Source of the DNA: Sulfurovum sp.
Lineage (GTDB): Bacteria > Campylobacterota > Campylobacteria > Campylobacterales > Sulfurovaceae
DNA length: 8,604 bases
Direction: 5' to 3'
Assembly: GCA_030626265.1 (NCBI GenBank)
Contig: DAOUPF010000038.1
Location: forward strand, 1-8,604
Under the pieces are notes generated by a model. That model was not told the DNA's origin, ran no database searches, and was given only the letters and a program-made list of their open reading frames with translations. The position numbers and the translations under genes were made by a program. Position 1 is the first letter of the stretch, and every line of letters begins with the position of its first letter. Below, in pieces: positions 1-6,248 of the stretch.

Positions 1-1061
1 ATAGATTTTCCTTTTGGTAGTTTCGCATATAGCTCTGCTGGCTTTAAGTCTTCTGCATAGATATGGATAGAATCTTTTAGATGACCATCTTTGAACTCAT
101 CGGCAGTCTTGACATCTACTAGCTGTATGAACTCTGGTACTTTACCCTCTTTTATCAGAGCATACATCCACTCTCCATCTACTGTACCCTCATCAGATCC
201 TAGTAGTACACCATTTTTAGTAAACTTAGCAACTGCTTTTTTCTCTTCTGCCACTGGTGCTTTTTTGGCTCCTGCTGTTGTAGATAGAGATGCTTTTTTC
301 CACTCTGGCAAACCTCCAGCATATACTGATACATTGTTGTACCCCATAGATATAAGCTTACGTGCTACTTTGTGTGATTTGCCACATTTGTATCCACCAC
401 AGTAGACTATGATTTTCTCATCTTTGCTTGCTGGAAATCTTCCTACTAGTTTCTCTATATCACTATCTGGTATGGAGATGGAGCCTGGAATCGTCTCTTT
501 GAGGAACATTTTGTATGGTCTAGAGTCGATGAGTAAGGCAGAGTTTTTAGCTTGTGCAGACTTGGCAACTATTAGCCCCACTTCTTTGTAGTTCTTTTTT
601 ATCCACTCAGGTTCTCCTGCTTGATATAGTTTTACATCTGTAAAGCCTTTTGCTTTTAGCATACCTGCTACTTTTGGGCTCTTCCCACATTTCCAACCAC
701 CACAATATACGATAATCTCTTTCTCTTTATCAACATCCTTTAGTTGTATAAAATACTCATCAAACTTGGTATCAGGGATATTGATACTTGAAGGTATAGT
801 ACTTTTTTGGTATTTAGCATTTGGTCTAGAATCTATGAAAAGTGCCTTTGCGGCATTTCTATTACCATTTGCTACCATTTTTTTGGCATAAGCATAGTCT
901 ACAACTTCTAGTTTGTACTTATCAATGAGTGATTGTACCTTTGGACTAGGTTTCGATAATGTTTGCTTTACCACAACCTTTGACTCTTTTGCAAATGCAA
1001 ATGTACTACCTATTAGTAATCCTATACCTACTACCACCGACAACAAAACTTTCGTTTTCAT
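1..1061 (-). CDS. Exported multi-domain rhodanese-like protein (3' end beyond the window)
   Basis: This is a sulfurtransferase-type protein with at least three tandem rhodanese domains, probably periplasmic; 353 codons are visible. Residues 1-24 form a signal peptide (basic start, hydrophobic core, likely cleavage after AFA). Domain 1 (about 48-160) has LFIDSRP, INIPD and the active-site loop YCGGWKCGKS (Cys120). Domain 2 (about 164-256) repeats this with LLIDSRP, ISIPD and YCGGYKCGKS (Cys221). An Ala/Lys-rich linker (about 260-280) leads into a third domain that starts with QLVDVKTADEF and is cut by the window edge. Each complete loop carries a second Cys (CX4C) where many rhodaneses have Arg. 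The start is ATG at 1061, preceded by a GAGG Shine-Dalgarno (1069-1072) at good spacing. Rhodanese folds carry persulfide sulfur or act as sulfur-binding modules; the physiological substrate here is unknown. A role in periplasmic sulfur handling is plausible for a sulfur-metabolising bacterium. Confidence 0.9.
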   Translation of the reverse strand, partial: MKTKVLLSVVVGIGLLIGSTFAFAKESKVVVKQTLSKPSPKVQSLIDKYKLEVVDYAYAKKMVANGNRNAAKALFIDSRPNAKYQKSTIPSSINIPDTKFDEYFIQLKDVDKEKEIIVYCGGWKCGKSPKVAGMLKAKGFTDVKLYQAGEPEWIKKNYKEVGLIVAKSAQAKNSALLIDSRPYKMFLKETIPGSISIPDSDIEKLVGRFPASKDEKIIVYCGGYKCGKSHKVARKLISMGYNNVSVYAGGLPEWKKASLSTTAGAKKAPVAEEKKAVAKFTKNGVLLGSDEGTVDGEWMYALIKEGKVPEFIQLVDVKTADEFKDGHLKDSIHIYAEDLKPAELYAKLPKGKS

Positions 1062-1076
1062 GACTTTTCCTCTTTT

Positions 1077-1157
1077 TTTGGATTTATCCAAATAATTTGA
1101 TTGAAAACAACCCAAAGAATCACTACTATTGATAGTAGCTTTTTAGGAGGTTTCCTA
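1077..1157 (-). promoter_or_regulatory. Structured 5' leader of the rhodanese gene: three short hairpins
   Basis: Three compact inverted repeats lie between the predicted transcription start (about 1203) and the start codon. They are TAGGA/TCCTA (1144-1148 with 1153-1157, 4-nt loop), CTACTA/TAGTAG (1123-1128 with 1133-1138, 4-nt loop) and TTTGGA/TCCAAA (1077-1082 with 1087-1092, 4-nt loop). The last sits directly upstream of the GAGG ribosome-binding site and could influence its accessibility. The stems are perfect but short (5-6 bp) and AT-rich. No known riboswitch class was recognised. Confidence 0.4.
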
Positions 1158-1209
1158 TTATTAGAATACTCCTGAAGTGCAAAAAATGCTCTTATAAGTA
1201 TTAGAATTA

Positions 1210-1218
1210 ATTATATCA
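1210..1218 (-). promoter_or_regulatory. Extended -10 promoter for the rhodanese gene
   Basis: Read on the minus strand this is TGATATAAT, a perfect TATAAT (1215-1210) with the TG of an extended -10. No good TTGACA occurs at the -35 distance, which is common in Campylobacterota promoters. Transcription would start near 1203 and give a leader of about 140 nt that contains the three hairpins. Confidence 0.5.
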
Positions 1219-1346
1219 CTTGATTTTTTCTTGATAATGTTTACCATAAGTAACACTAGATTATAAATATAATGATTTGATAATAGTACATCATTTTTAT
1301 AGACAACAATAGTAAAAAAAACTTACTAATTATTCTACTTTTTATA

Positions 1347-1355
1347 TGGTATAAT
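1347..1355 (+). promoter_or_regulatory. Extended -10 promoter for the CopD-like gene
   Basis: TGGTATAAT is a perfect extended -10 with a T-rich stretch upstream and no clear -35. A start near 1362 gives a leader of about 190 nt that includes the large 1417-1496 hairpin before the ribosome-binding site at 1541-1545. Confidence 0.6.
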
Positions 1356-1416
1356 TCTGCTCAATTTTAAATAAACCAGAAATATGCAATAGAATTATAA
1401 AAATAGTACTTAGTGC

Positions 1417-1496
1417 TTGTATTTAGGGTATTTGCAAGAAATTTAAGTTTAACCCAAAGGTTAAGCGATGATTTCTTGTGAATACCCTAGATACAA
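1417..1496 (+). repeat. 80-nt inverted repeat with 26-bp arms in a gene leader (RNA hairpin candidate)
   Basis: Arm 1417-1442 is complementary to arm 1471-1496 over all 26 positions: 23 Watson-Crick pairs and 3 G-U wobbles when read as plus-strand RNA. All three differences between the arms are wobble-compatible, which favours a selected RNA structure over plain DNA symmetry. The 28-nt interior folds again: GTTTAACC (1447-1454) pairs with GGTTAAGC (1459-1466) around a CAAA loop, with one further wobble. No T-run follows, so it does not look like an intrinsic terminator. It lies inside the predicted leader of the CopD-like gene, about 45 nt upstream of its ribosome-binding site. It could be a cis-regulatory RNA, an RNase III target, a small RNA or a mobile palindromic element; the sequence alone does not decide. 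Confidence 0.75.
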
Positions 1497-1552
1497 TGAC
1501 TTGTGCTAGTTCTGTAATCTCTATTGCATATTTCGGGATAAAGGTTATACTC

Positions 1553-1969
1553 ATGATATTTACTATCATCAAGATCATTCACCTCTTTTCAGTATTTATA
1601 TACGGAGGTTTCCTCATCACTGACAACCTCTTCCTCAATAAAATGCCAAGAAACTTAGACGAAGAAGAGCATACTAAGGCTAGAGAGTCTTTTATGATGT
1701 TTGTACGCAAGGTGGTACCACCTAGTCTGGTAGTTGCAGTATTGAGTGGACTGTATCTTATCTTTCAAGTATTTGGTCCTATCACTGATGATGGTTTGAG
1801 TACATTTCAAATCATACTATCTATCAAAGCATTTCTAGGTATATGGCTAGGACTTAGAGGTTTTCTTCAAGTTTACTTTGGGATACAACCTTTTGTATTC
1901 AAGAGCCATATATTACCATTTGCATTGGTTGTTACAATTATACTCTTGACACAGCTTATGTATGTTTGA
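1553..1969 (+). CDS. Small four-helix CopD/HemJ-like integral membrane protein
   Basis: The 138-residue protein has four hydrophobic segments, at about 1-22, 54-74, 84-106 and 118-137. The N-terminal segment KIIHLFSVFIYGGFL, with His10, and the Lys91 region of helix 3 resemble the small CopD-like and HemJ (UPF0093) membrane families, where conserved His/Lys residues are tied to heme or metal binding. That link is inference from pattern only. A charged loop (about 30-52) separates helices 1 and 2. I chose ATG 1553 because AAAGG (1541-1545) lies 7 nt upstream. The frame stays open to a GTG at 1478, but that codon lies inside the 26-bp hairpin arm and the extra 25 residues look unlike a family N-terminus. 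The gene is single, with its own promoter, and convergent with the M20 peptidase gene. Confidence 0.7.
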   Translation: MIFTIIKIIHLFSVFIYGGFLITDNLFLNKMPRNLDEEEHTKARESFMMFVRKVVPPSLVVAVLSGLYLIFQVFGPITDDGLSTFQIILSIKAFLGIWLGLRGFLQVYFGIQPFVFKSHILPFALVVTIILLTQLMYV

Positions 1970-1984
1970 TAAGGCTTCTCTGCT

Positions 1985-2010
1985 TACCTTGATTTGTTTT
2001 TAAGAAGGTA
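1985..2010. terminator. Weak possible bidirectional terminator between convergent genes
   Basis: TACCTT (1985-1990) pairs with AAGGTA (2005-2010) around a 14-nt loop, and T-rich sequence follows on the plus strand. It sits in the 52-nt gap between two convergent genes, where a terminator is expected. The stem is short and the loop large, so the call is weak. Confidence 0.25.
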
Positions 2011-2021
2011 TTTGTTGTGAC

Positions 2022-3125
2022 TTACAGCTTCCCATCCATATGAACACCAAATACCTGTGTCACCAATTCTATCCTCTCTTCAAAACTCTTCTTAGAAGCT
2101 CTCTCATATACCGTATGGTCTCCATCTCCAAAAGGTCCCCAGCCGTCTGTGACTATAGTTCCCACAGATGCTATGATATTGGCATCACTCACTCCGCCTC
2201 TTTGTTCTGTTGGTAGCTTGGTATGGCAAAGAGTATTGATACTCTCTATCCACTCAGCTTGGGCTTGGTTTGGTTGCATGACATCTCTGAGGATGGAGCC
2301 TGAGAGGGTGGATGTGGTTCCTTCTACAAATGAGGTGGCTACTATTTCATCTATAGCTTTGAGGGCTCTATCTTTTTCAACTGGGTCTGTATATCTGAGG
2401 TCAAATGCGAGCTTGGCATGAGGAGATATAGTATTTGCTCCTATGCCTCCCTCTATGATGCCTACATTTAGTGTAGTATTTTTTGTTTGGCTGGATACCT
2501 TGTTGAGAGCTATGAGTTTGTGTGATGCCTCTAGGTTGGCATCTGCCCCTTCCCAGTAGTGATTGCCTGCATGTTTGGCGATACCTTTGATATCTAGGCT
2601 AAACCAGCCCAAACCTTTGCGTCCTGTAACTATCTCACCATTTACTCCTGCGGCTTCAAATACCATGCAGTAGTCGTACTTAGGAGCTAGCTCCATAGAG
2701 ATATATCTACTATCATGGCTACCAGTCTCCTCATCACTAACTAGCAGAAAGTCTATGTTGTATATCTCTCCATGAGTTTTTAGTATATTTCGTAGAGCTT
2801 GCAAGGCTACGAAATTACCGCCTTTCATATCACAAACGCCAGGTCCATATATCCACTCATCATCTTCTCTAAAATCCTCAAATGTATCAGGGGCAAATAC
2901 AGTATCCAAGTGTCCTAAAAGCAGCAACTTTTTGCCCTTTTTTTGTGTAGAGGTAAATAGTAGATGATCTCCTAGCTCTTCTCTAGAGTACCTAGTAAGC
3001 TCAAATCCAATAGATAACATCCACTCTGCAAATATAGCAGAGCTTTCATCTACACCTTTTTTATTGTTTGTCCATGAGTTAATCTCTATGATTTTTTTTA
3101 GTTCATCAAAGTTTCGGCTGTACAT
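2022..3125 (-). CDS. M20-family zinc metallopeptidase (carboxypeptidase G2/ArgE-like)
   Basis: This 367-residue protein is a full-length cytoplasmic M20 enzyme with no signal peptide. Expected di-zinc residues are visible: His72 and Asp74 in GHLDTVF, bridging Asp99 in CDMKGG, general base Glu132 and ligand Glu133 in SDEETGS, Glu157 in MVFEAAG, and His337 in GDGDHTVYE. The dimerisation (lid) domain is about 171-280 and includes His185 in GIAKHAGNHY, matching the domain's conserved His. The family hydrolyses C-terminal amino acids (often glutamate), dipeptides or N-acyl amino acids; the substrate cannot be read from sequence. The start is ATG 3125, with only a weak GGA upstream. The gene is divergent, across 111 bases, from two RimK-like ATP-grasp ligases, so it may remove or recycle their product; that is inference. 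Convergent neighbour on the left. Confidence 0.88.
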   Translation of the reverse strand: MYSRNFDELKKIIEINSWTNNKKGVDESSAIFAEWMLSIGFELTRYSREELGDHLLFTSTQKKGKKLLLLGHLDTVFAPDTFEDFREDDEWIYGPGVCDMKGGNFVALQALRNILKTHGEIYNIDFLLVSDEETGSHDSRYISMELAPKYDYCMVFEAAGVNGEIVTGRKGLGWFSLDIKGIAKHAGNHYWEGADANLEASHKLIALNKVSSQTKNTTLNVGIIEGGIGANTISPHAKLAFDLRYTDPVEKDRALKAIDEIVATSFVEGTTSTLSGSILRDVMQPNQAQAEWIESINTLCHTKLPTEQRGGVSDANIIASVGTIVTDGWGPFGDGDHTVYERASKKSFEERIELVTQVFGVHMDGKL

Positions 3126-3236
3126 AAAAGTCCATTTTTTGTTTATTTTGTATGATAGTTGTCAAGTTATCTCCAAAGTCTCTGGATATATTTTAGTTAA
3201 TCATAGTAAAATTAGAGATTAAAATTGGGGGAGAGT

Positions 3237-4154
3237 ATGAAAAGAAAAATAGGAATGTGGCTCTACAGTAATGGTGGTGGTGATAAAATACAGAAAAAGA
3301 TTATCAAAAAACTGGCAAAAAGAGATATATCTGTGGTCACTGATATCAACTTGCGTCATGCTATTGCCAAGAATGATCATATCATTCACAATGGAAAAAA
3401 GCTAGACAAGCTAGATCTATTTTTCTCATACAATGCAGGGGAGCAGACTCAGTATCAGATGTTCCTGTATCAAGCACTCAATCGTGTGATACCTATGATA
3501 AATACATATGATTCGTTTGCTCTAACTGAGGATAAGTTTCAGACAGCATTTTTACTGCGTCAGCATGGAGTAGCTACACCTGACTTCAAACTCTGCCATA
3601 GAGATGATGGTGAACACTTGCAATCAATCATGAAAAAGTGGAGTAAAATGGTCTATAAGCCAACGGATGGTTGGGGTGGAGTGGGTCTCACTAAGATAGA
3701 GAGTACAGCTACTCTAGATACGCTATTACCATTCCTCAACCAGATGGACTTGCGTTTTTTCTATGTAGAGAAGTTTATCAAGTATGATAACACAGATTTT
3801 CGTGTAGATATAGTAGATGGTAAGTTTGTATCATGTTATGGACGAAAAGCTAGCAAAACAGATTGGCGTACCAATGTTACAAGTGGGGGTTCAGTATTTA
3901 TGCGAGAGCCTACTGATGAGATCATAAATCTGGCTATAAAGGCTGCTGAGGTATGTGGCACTGATATAGCAGGGGTAGATATCATATATGACCAAGAGAA
4001 AGAGGAACATGTTGTATTGGAGGTCAATGGTATACCAGCCTTTGCCACACCAGAACAAGAGAAGATTGGGCTAGACTTCAACAAAAAGAAGATAGACCTG
4101 ATAGTAGACTTGATAGATAGAAAAACACAAAATAAGCGAATAGGAAACAAATAA
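3237..4154 (+). CDS. RimK-like ATP-grasp ligase (first of a pair)
   Basis: A 305-residue ATP-dependent carboxylate-amine ligase of the ATP-grasp superfamily, nearest in pattern to the RimK/LysX group. The N-terminal pre-ATP-grasp domain is about 1-95. The nucleotide-binding part shows Lys100 in LTEDK, Lys141 in VYKP, the glycine loop GWGGVG (145-150), the VEKF hinge (Glu178), and Arg189, Arg203 and Arg211 with TN..SGGS. Metal ligands are Asp248, Glu262 and Asn264 (LEVNGIPAFA), so it should be active. I chose ATG 3237, directly after GGGGGAG (3227-3233); an in-frame TTG at 3225 would add only four residues and overlap that Shine-Dalgarno. A weak -10 (TAAAAT, 3207-3212) lies upstream. The stop overlaps the next start by one base, implying translational coupling. 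Such enzymes attach amino acids to proteins, peptides or cofactors; the acceptor here is unknown. Confidence 0.88.
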   Translation: MKRKIGMWLYSNGGGDKIQKKIIKKLAKRDISVVTDINLRHAIAKNDHIIHNGKKLDKLDLFFSYNAGEQTQYQMFLYQALNRVIPMINTYDSFALTEDKFQTAFLLRQHGVATPDFKLCHRDDGEHLQSIMKKWSKMVYKPTDGWGGVGLTKIESTATLDTLLPFLNQMDLRFFYVEKFIKYDNTDFRVDIVDGKFVSCYGRKASKTDWRTNVTSGGSVFMREPTDEIINLAIKAAEVCGTDIAGVDIIYDQEKEEHVVLEVNGIPAFATPEQEKIGLDFNKKKIDLIVDLIDRKTQNKRIGNK

Positions 4155-5572
4155 TGGCAAAAAGTAGAGTAAAGAAAAAAGCAAAATTACCAAAACTAGG
4201 TATGTTATATCTCGATTATGTATTGAGGTTTTTTGATAAATCCAATTTCAAGGGTTGGCCTGACAAGATAGAGACAGTAACATACCACTGGAAAAATGAC
4301 AAAGATAGATTTATAGCTGAAGTAAAGAGAAAAAAGATTGATATCTTGGTGGGAAATGTACCTGCTACTGCGTATGAGACTTTCAGAGAGATAGCTAGAG
4401 AGCTACCAAAGGTTCGTTTCATTCCATCACTTGATACTCAGTTCTCTAACAAATCCAAAGAGAATGTCACTAGATTTGCATGGAAGTATGATGTACCTAT
4501 TCCTAAGACTTACATATTTTATGATCATGAGAAAGCTGATGCTTTTATCGGTAAGACAAAGTTCCCAAAGATTGTCAAGAAGAGCTATGGACCATCTAAC
4601 TATGGTGGATACTTCGTACACAAAGTAGATAGTAAACAAGAGGCTAGAAACTTACTAGCACAGAAAAAGTATCACCCTGCATACTTCCAAGACTTTGTTC
4701 CTATGGAAGCAGATGTGAGAGTGATGCTCATCGGACATAAGCCTGTATGTGCATTCTGGAGAAGAGCTCCTGAGGGTGAGTGGTTGACCAATACATCCCA
4801 AGGTGGTAGTATGGACTACCAAGACATACCAAAAGAGCTACTAGACCTAGCTGTCAAGGTATCCAAAGATGCTAAAGCAGAGTACTGGGCTTGTGATGTA
4901 GCAGTAGGCAAAGATGGCAAGTACCGTATACTAGAGTGTGCTACTGCTTTTGCAGCTTTCCCTTATATCAGAGACTGGATAGGGCAGTTTATCATGTGGC
5001 AGATTAGTGAAGGTAGATTTGCTAAGCCAAATATCCCTCTATACAACTGGGAAGAGCTTGGCAAGATGGATAGCTCAGTACTAAGAACTCTGCGTTATAT
5101 CACATTTGGTAGATATACGCCTAGCTATGATGGTGCCTACTTCTTGGATAAGAAGATGAAGCCTACTGACACAGGTGAGATGTATCTACACGAGCTTGAT
5201 GAGCTATATCCTATGCACATCATAGAGAACCGTCTGTTTGAAGAGTGGCCAAGCGAGAAGTGGAACTTCCAAGACAACTACGGTAGAACAGTGAGAAAAG
5301 TACACGCACAGAGCAACCCTAGAGTAGGGAGTGATGAGAGCGAAGAATCCGCAGTAGCACTGACACATGAGAAAATGCAAAATATGCTGACATCCGTAGA
5401 GGGAATTGGCAAGAAAAAATCTGAAAAGATACTAAATAAATTTGATTTAGCTAGCCTAGTACATACTTTAGAGGAAACACCACATAAACTAGCAGATGAG
5501 TTTTCATGGATGAAAAAGAAATTGCTCAAGGGAGTTATGAAGCAGTGGGAATCATTTAAAAATAAGCTCTAA
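4154..5572 (+). CDS. ATP-grasp protein fused to a C-terminal tandem helix-hairpin-helix domain
   Basis: A 472-residue protein. The start is basic (MAKSRVKKKAK). The ATP-grasp part (about 13-290) has FPKIVKKSYG (Lys142/143), a Gly-rich loop (146-152), YFQDFVP, ADVRVMLIG, and EWLTNTSQGGSM, which mirrors the TN..SGGS of the upstream gene. The metal site has Asp248 and Glu261, but the usual Asn is Ala263 (LECATAFAAF against LEVNGIPAFA), so activity may be altered. Residues about 300-400 are not recognised. Residues about 410-468 look like a (HhH)2 domain: VEGIGKKKSEKILNKF followed by a second lysine-rich helical pair, as in UvrC/ERCC4-type DNA-binding tails. The start ATG 4154 shares one base with the upstream stop, with AGGA at 4142-4145. 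The two genes are paralogous and surely cotranscribed. Target unknown; nucleic-acid association is inference. Confidence 0.85.
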   Translation: MAKSRVKKKAKLPKLGMLYLDYVLRFFDKSNFKGWPDKIETVTYHWKNDKDRFIAEVKRKKIDILVGNVPATAYETFREIARELPKVRFIPSLDTQFSNKSKENVTRFAWKYDVPIPKTYIFYDHEKADAFIGKTKFPKIVKKSYGPSNYGGYFVHKVDSKQEARNLLAQKKYHPAYFQDFVPMEADVRVMLIGHKPVCAFWRRAPEGEWLTNTSQGGSMDYQDIPKELLDLAVKVSKDAKAEYWACDVAVGKDGKYRILECATAFAAFPYIRDWIGQFIMWQISEGRFAKPNIPLYNWEELGKMDSSVLRTLRYITFGRYTPSYDGAYFLDKKMKPTDTGEMYLHELDELYPMHIIENRLFEEWPSEKWNFQDNYGRTVRKVHAQSNPRVGSDESEESAVALTHEKMQNMLTSVEGIGKKKSEKILNKFDLASLVHTLEETPHKLADEFSWMKKKLLKGVMKQWESFKNKL

Positions 5573-5582
5573 AAGAGTACAA

Positions 5583-5616
5583 CTCCACTTTACGGAAGTG
5601 GAGACTTTAGTCCCAC
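5583..5616. terminator. Hairpin cluster between convergent genes: terminator or IS200/IS605-like end
   Basis: CTCCACTT (5583-5590) pairs perfectly with AAGTGGAG (5596-5603) around TACGG. An alternative, mutually exclusive stem joins GTGGAGACT (5598-5606) with AGTCCCAC (5609-5616), with one bulged A. On the minus strand the first hairpin is followed by a T-rich stretch (TTGTACTCTTTT), so it can terminate the DUF4276 gene; on the plus strand no T-run follows. The hairpin with a TTTACGG-like loop followed by ACTTTAGTCCCAC recalls right ends of IS200/IS605 elements, from memory only. No transposase or TnpB coding sequence is present. Confidence 0.5.
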
Positions 5617-5645
5617 AGTATAGCCTTGAATAGCAATCCTAAAGC

Positions 5646-6248
5646 CTAAAGGTTTTTTCTCAAGTAATCAAAAAACTCTTTAGAATAAGCCCCATGATTT
5701 TCTACTTTTTTTGCATTTAAATATGTTAAAATCTTAAAAGAGTGTTGCCCTTTTCCATACTCACCTTTAATTGTTTTTTTTGTAGCTTGCTTTAGCCCAG
5801 CATAAAGTACTTTTTTATCTATATCTTCAAGTTTATCTCTTTGTGGCAACTTAGATGAATCAAAATTTTTCCCAAAAAACTCTTTAATTCTATCTTCATC
5901 TGATAAAAACCAAGACTCCATACAAACAACCATAAAGAATATATTTTCCTCACTGGCTTCTACAGGCTTTTCCCATTTGTCTCTATTTTCCACAAACTCC
6001 CATTTTGTTTTAGAATTTGTAATATTGTCTTCACTATCGACTAAAAGCAATACTAGCTCACTACTTTTTTTCTTTTTAAATGCTATAGTAAAATCTCTAA
6101 AAGCATCATTTCTACTTCCACATGCAACTACTCTAGGAAGTTTACCTCTAAATCCTGCATTTTCAAAAAGAGTTTTAAAGCCTTGTCTAAGTTCACTATG
6201 TAACCTTTTAGTATCTCCTCCACCCTCTATGTAGATAGTAGTCTTCAA
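5646..6248 (-). CDS. DUF4276 family Toprim-like protein, partner of the upstream ABC ATPase
   Basis: The 200-residue protein matches the pattern I recall for DUF4276: YIEGGGDTKRLH (5-16), PRVVACGSRNDAF (38-50), LLLVDSED (67-74), VVCMESWFLSD (107-117) and KGEYGKGQHSF (161-171). The early Glu8/Asp12 and the Asp71-Ser-Glu-Asp74 cluster fit the metal-binding residues of a Toprim-type fold, so a nuclease role is plausible but not shown. The start is TTG at 6248: AGGAGG lies 9 nt upstream, an in-frame stop excludes any longer form, and no early ATG exists. It overlaps the end of the ATPase gene by four bases (TTGA), indicating translational coupling. Split ATPase plus Toprim pairs are typical of OLD-like and PARIS-like defence systems. 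Base composition is more AT-rich than that of the genes on its left. Confidence 0.8.
   Translation of the reverse strand: MKTTIYIEGGGDTKRLHSELRQGFKTLFENAGFRGKLPRVVACGSRNDAFRDFTIAFKKKKSSELVLLLVDSEDNITNSKTKWEFVENRDKWEKPVEASEENIFFMVVCMESWFLSDEDRIKEFFGKNFDSSKLPQRDKLEDIDKKVLYAGLKQATKKTIKGEYGKGQHSFKILTYLNAKKVENHGAYSKEFFDYLRKNL

Noticed and set aside
91..591. Plus-strand open frames opposite the rhodanese gene.
   Set aside because: They are antisense shadows of a well-supported coding sequence and have low-complexity Ser/Pro/Leu composition with no domain pattern.
2149..2421. Open frame antisense to the M20 gene.
   Set aside because: The opposite strand encodes the catalytic motifs of M20 through this stretch, and the frame has no recognisable start signal.
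3143..3165. A perfect TTGACA on the minus strand (3165-3160) upstream of the M20 gene.
   Set aside because: No acceptable -10 lies 16-18 bases downstream; the next hexamers are A-rich without a TATAAT pattern.
3225..3236. TTG start for the first ATP-grasp gene, adding MGES.
   Set aside because: It overlaps the GGGGGAG that serves the ATG at 3237, and it has no Shine-Dalgarno of its own at good spacing.
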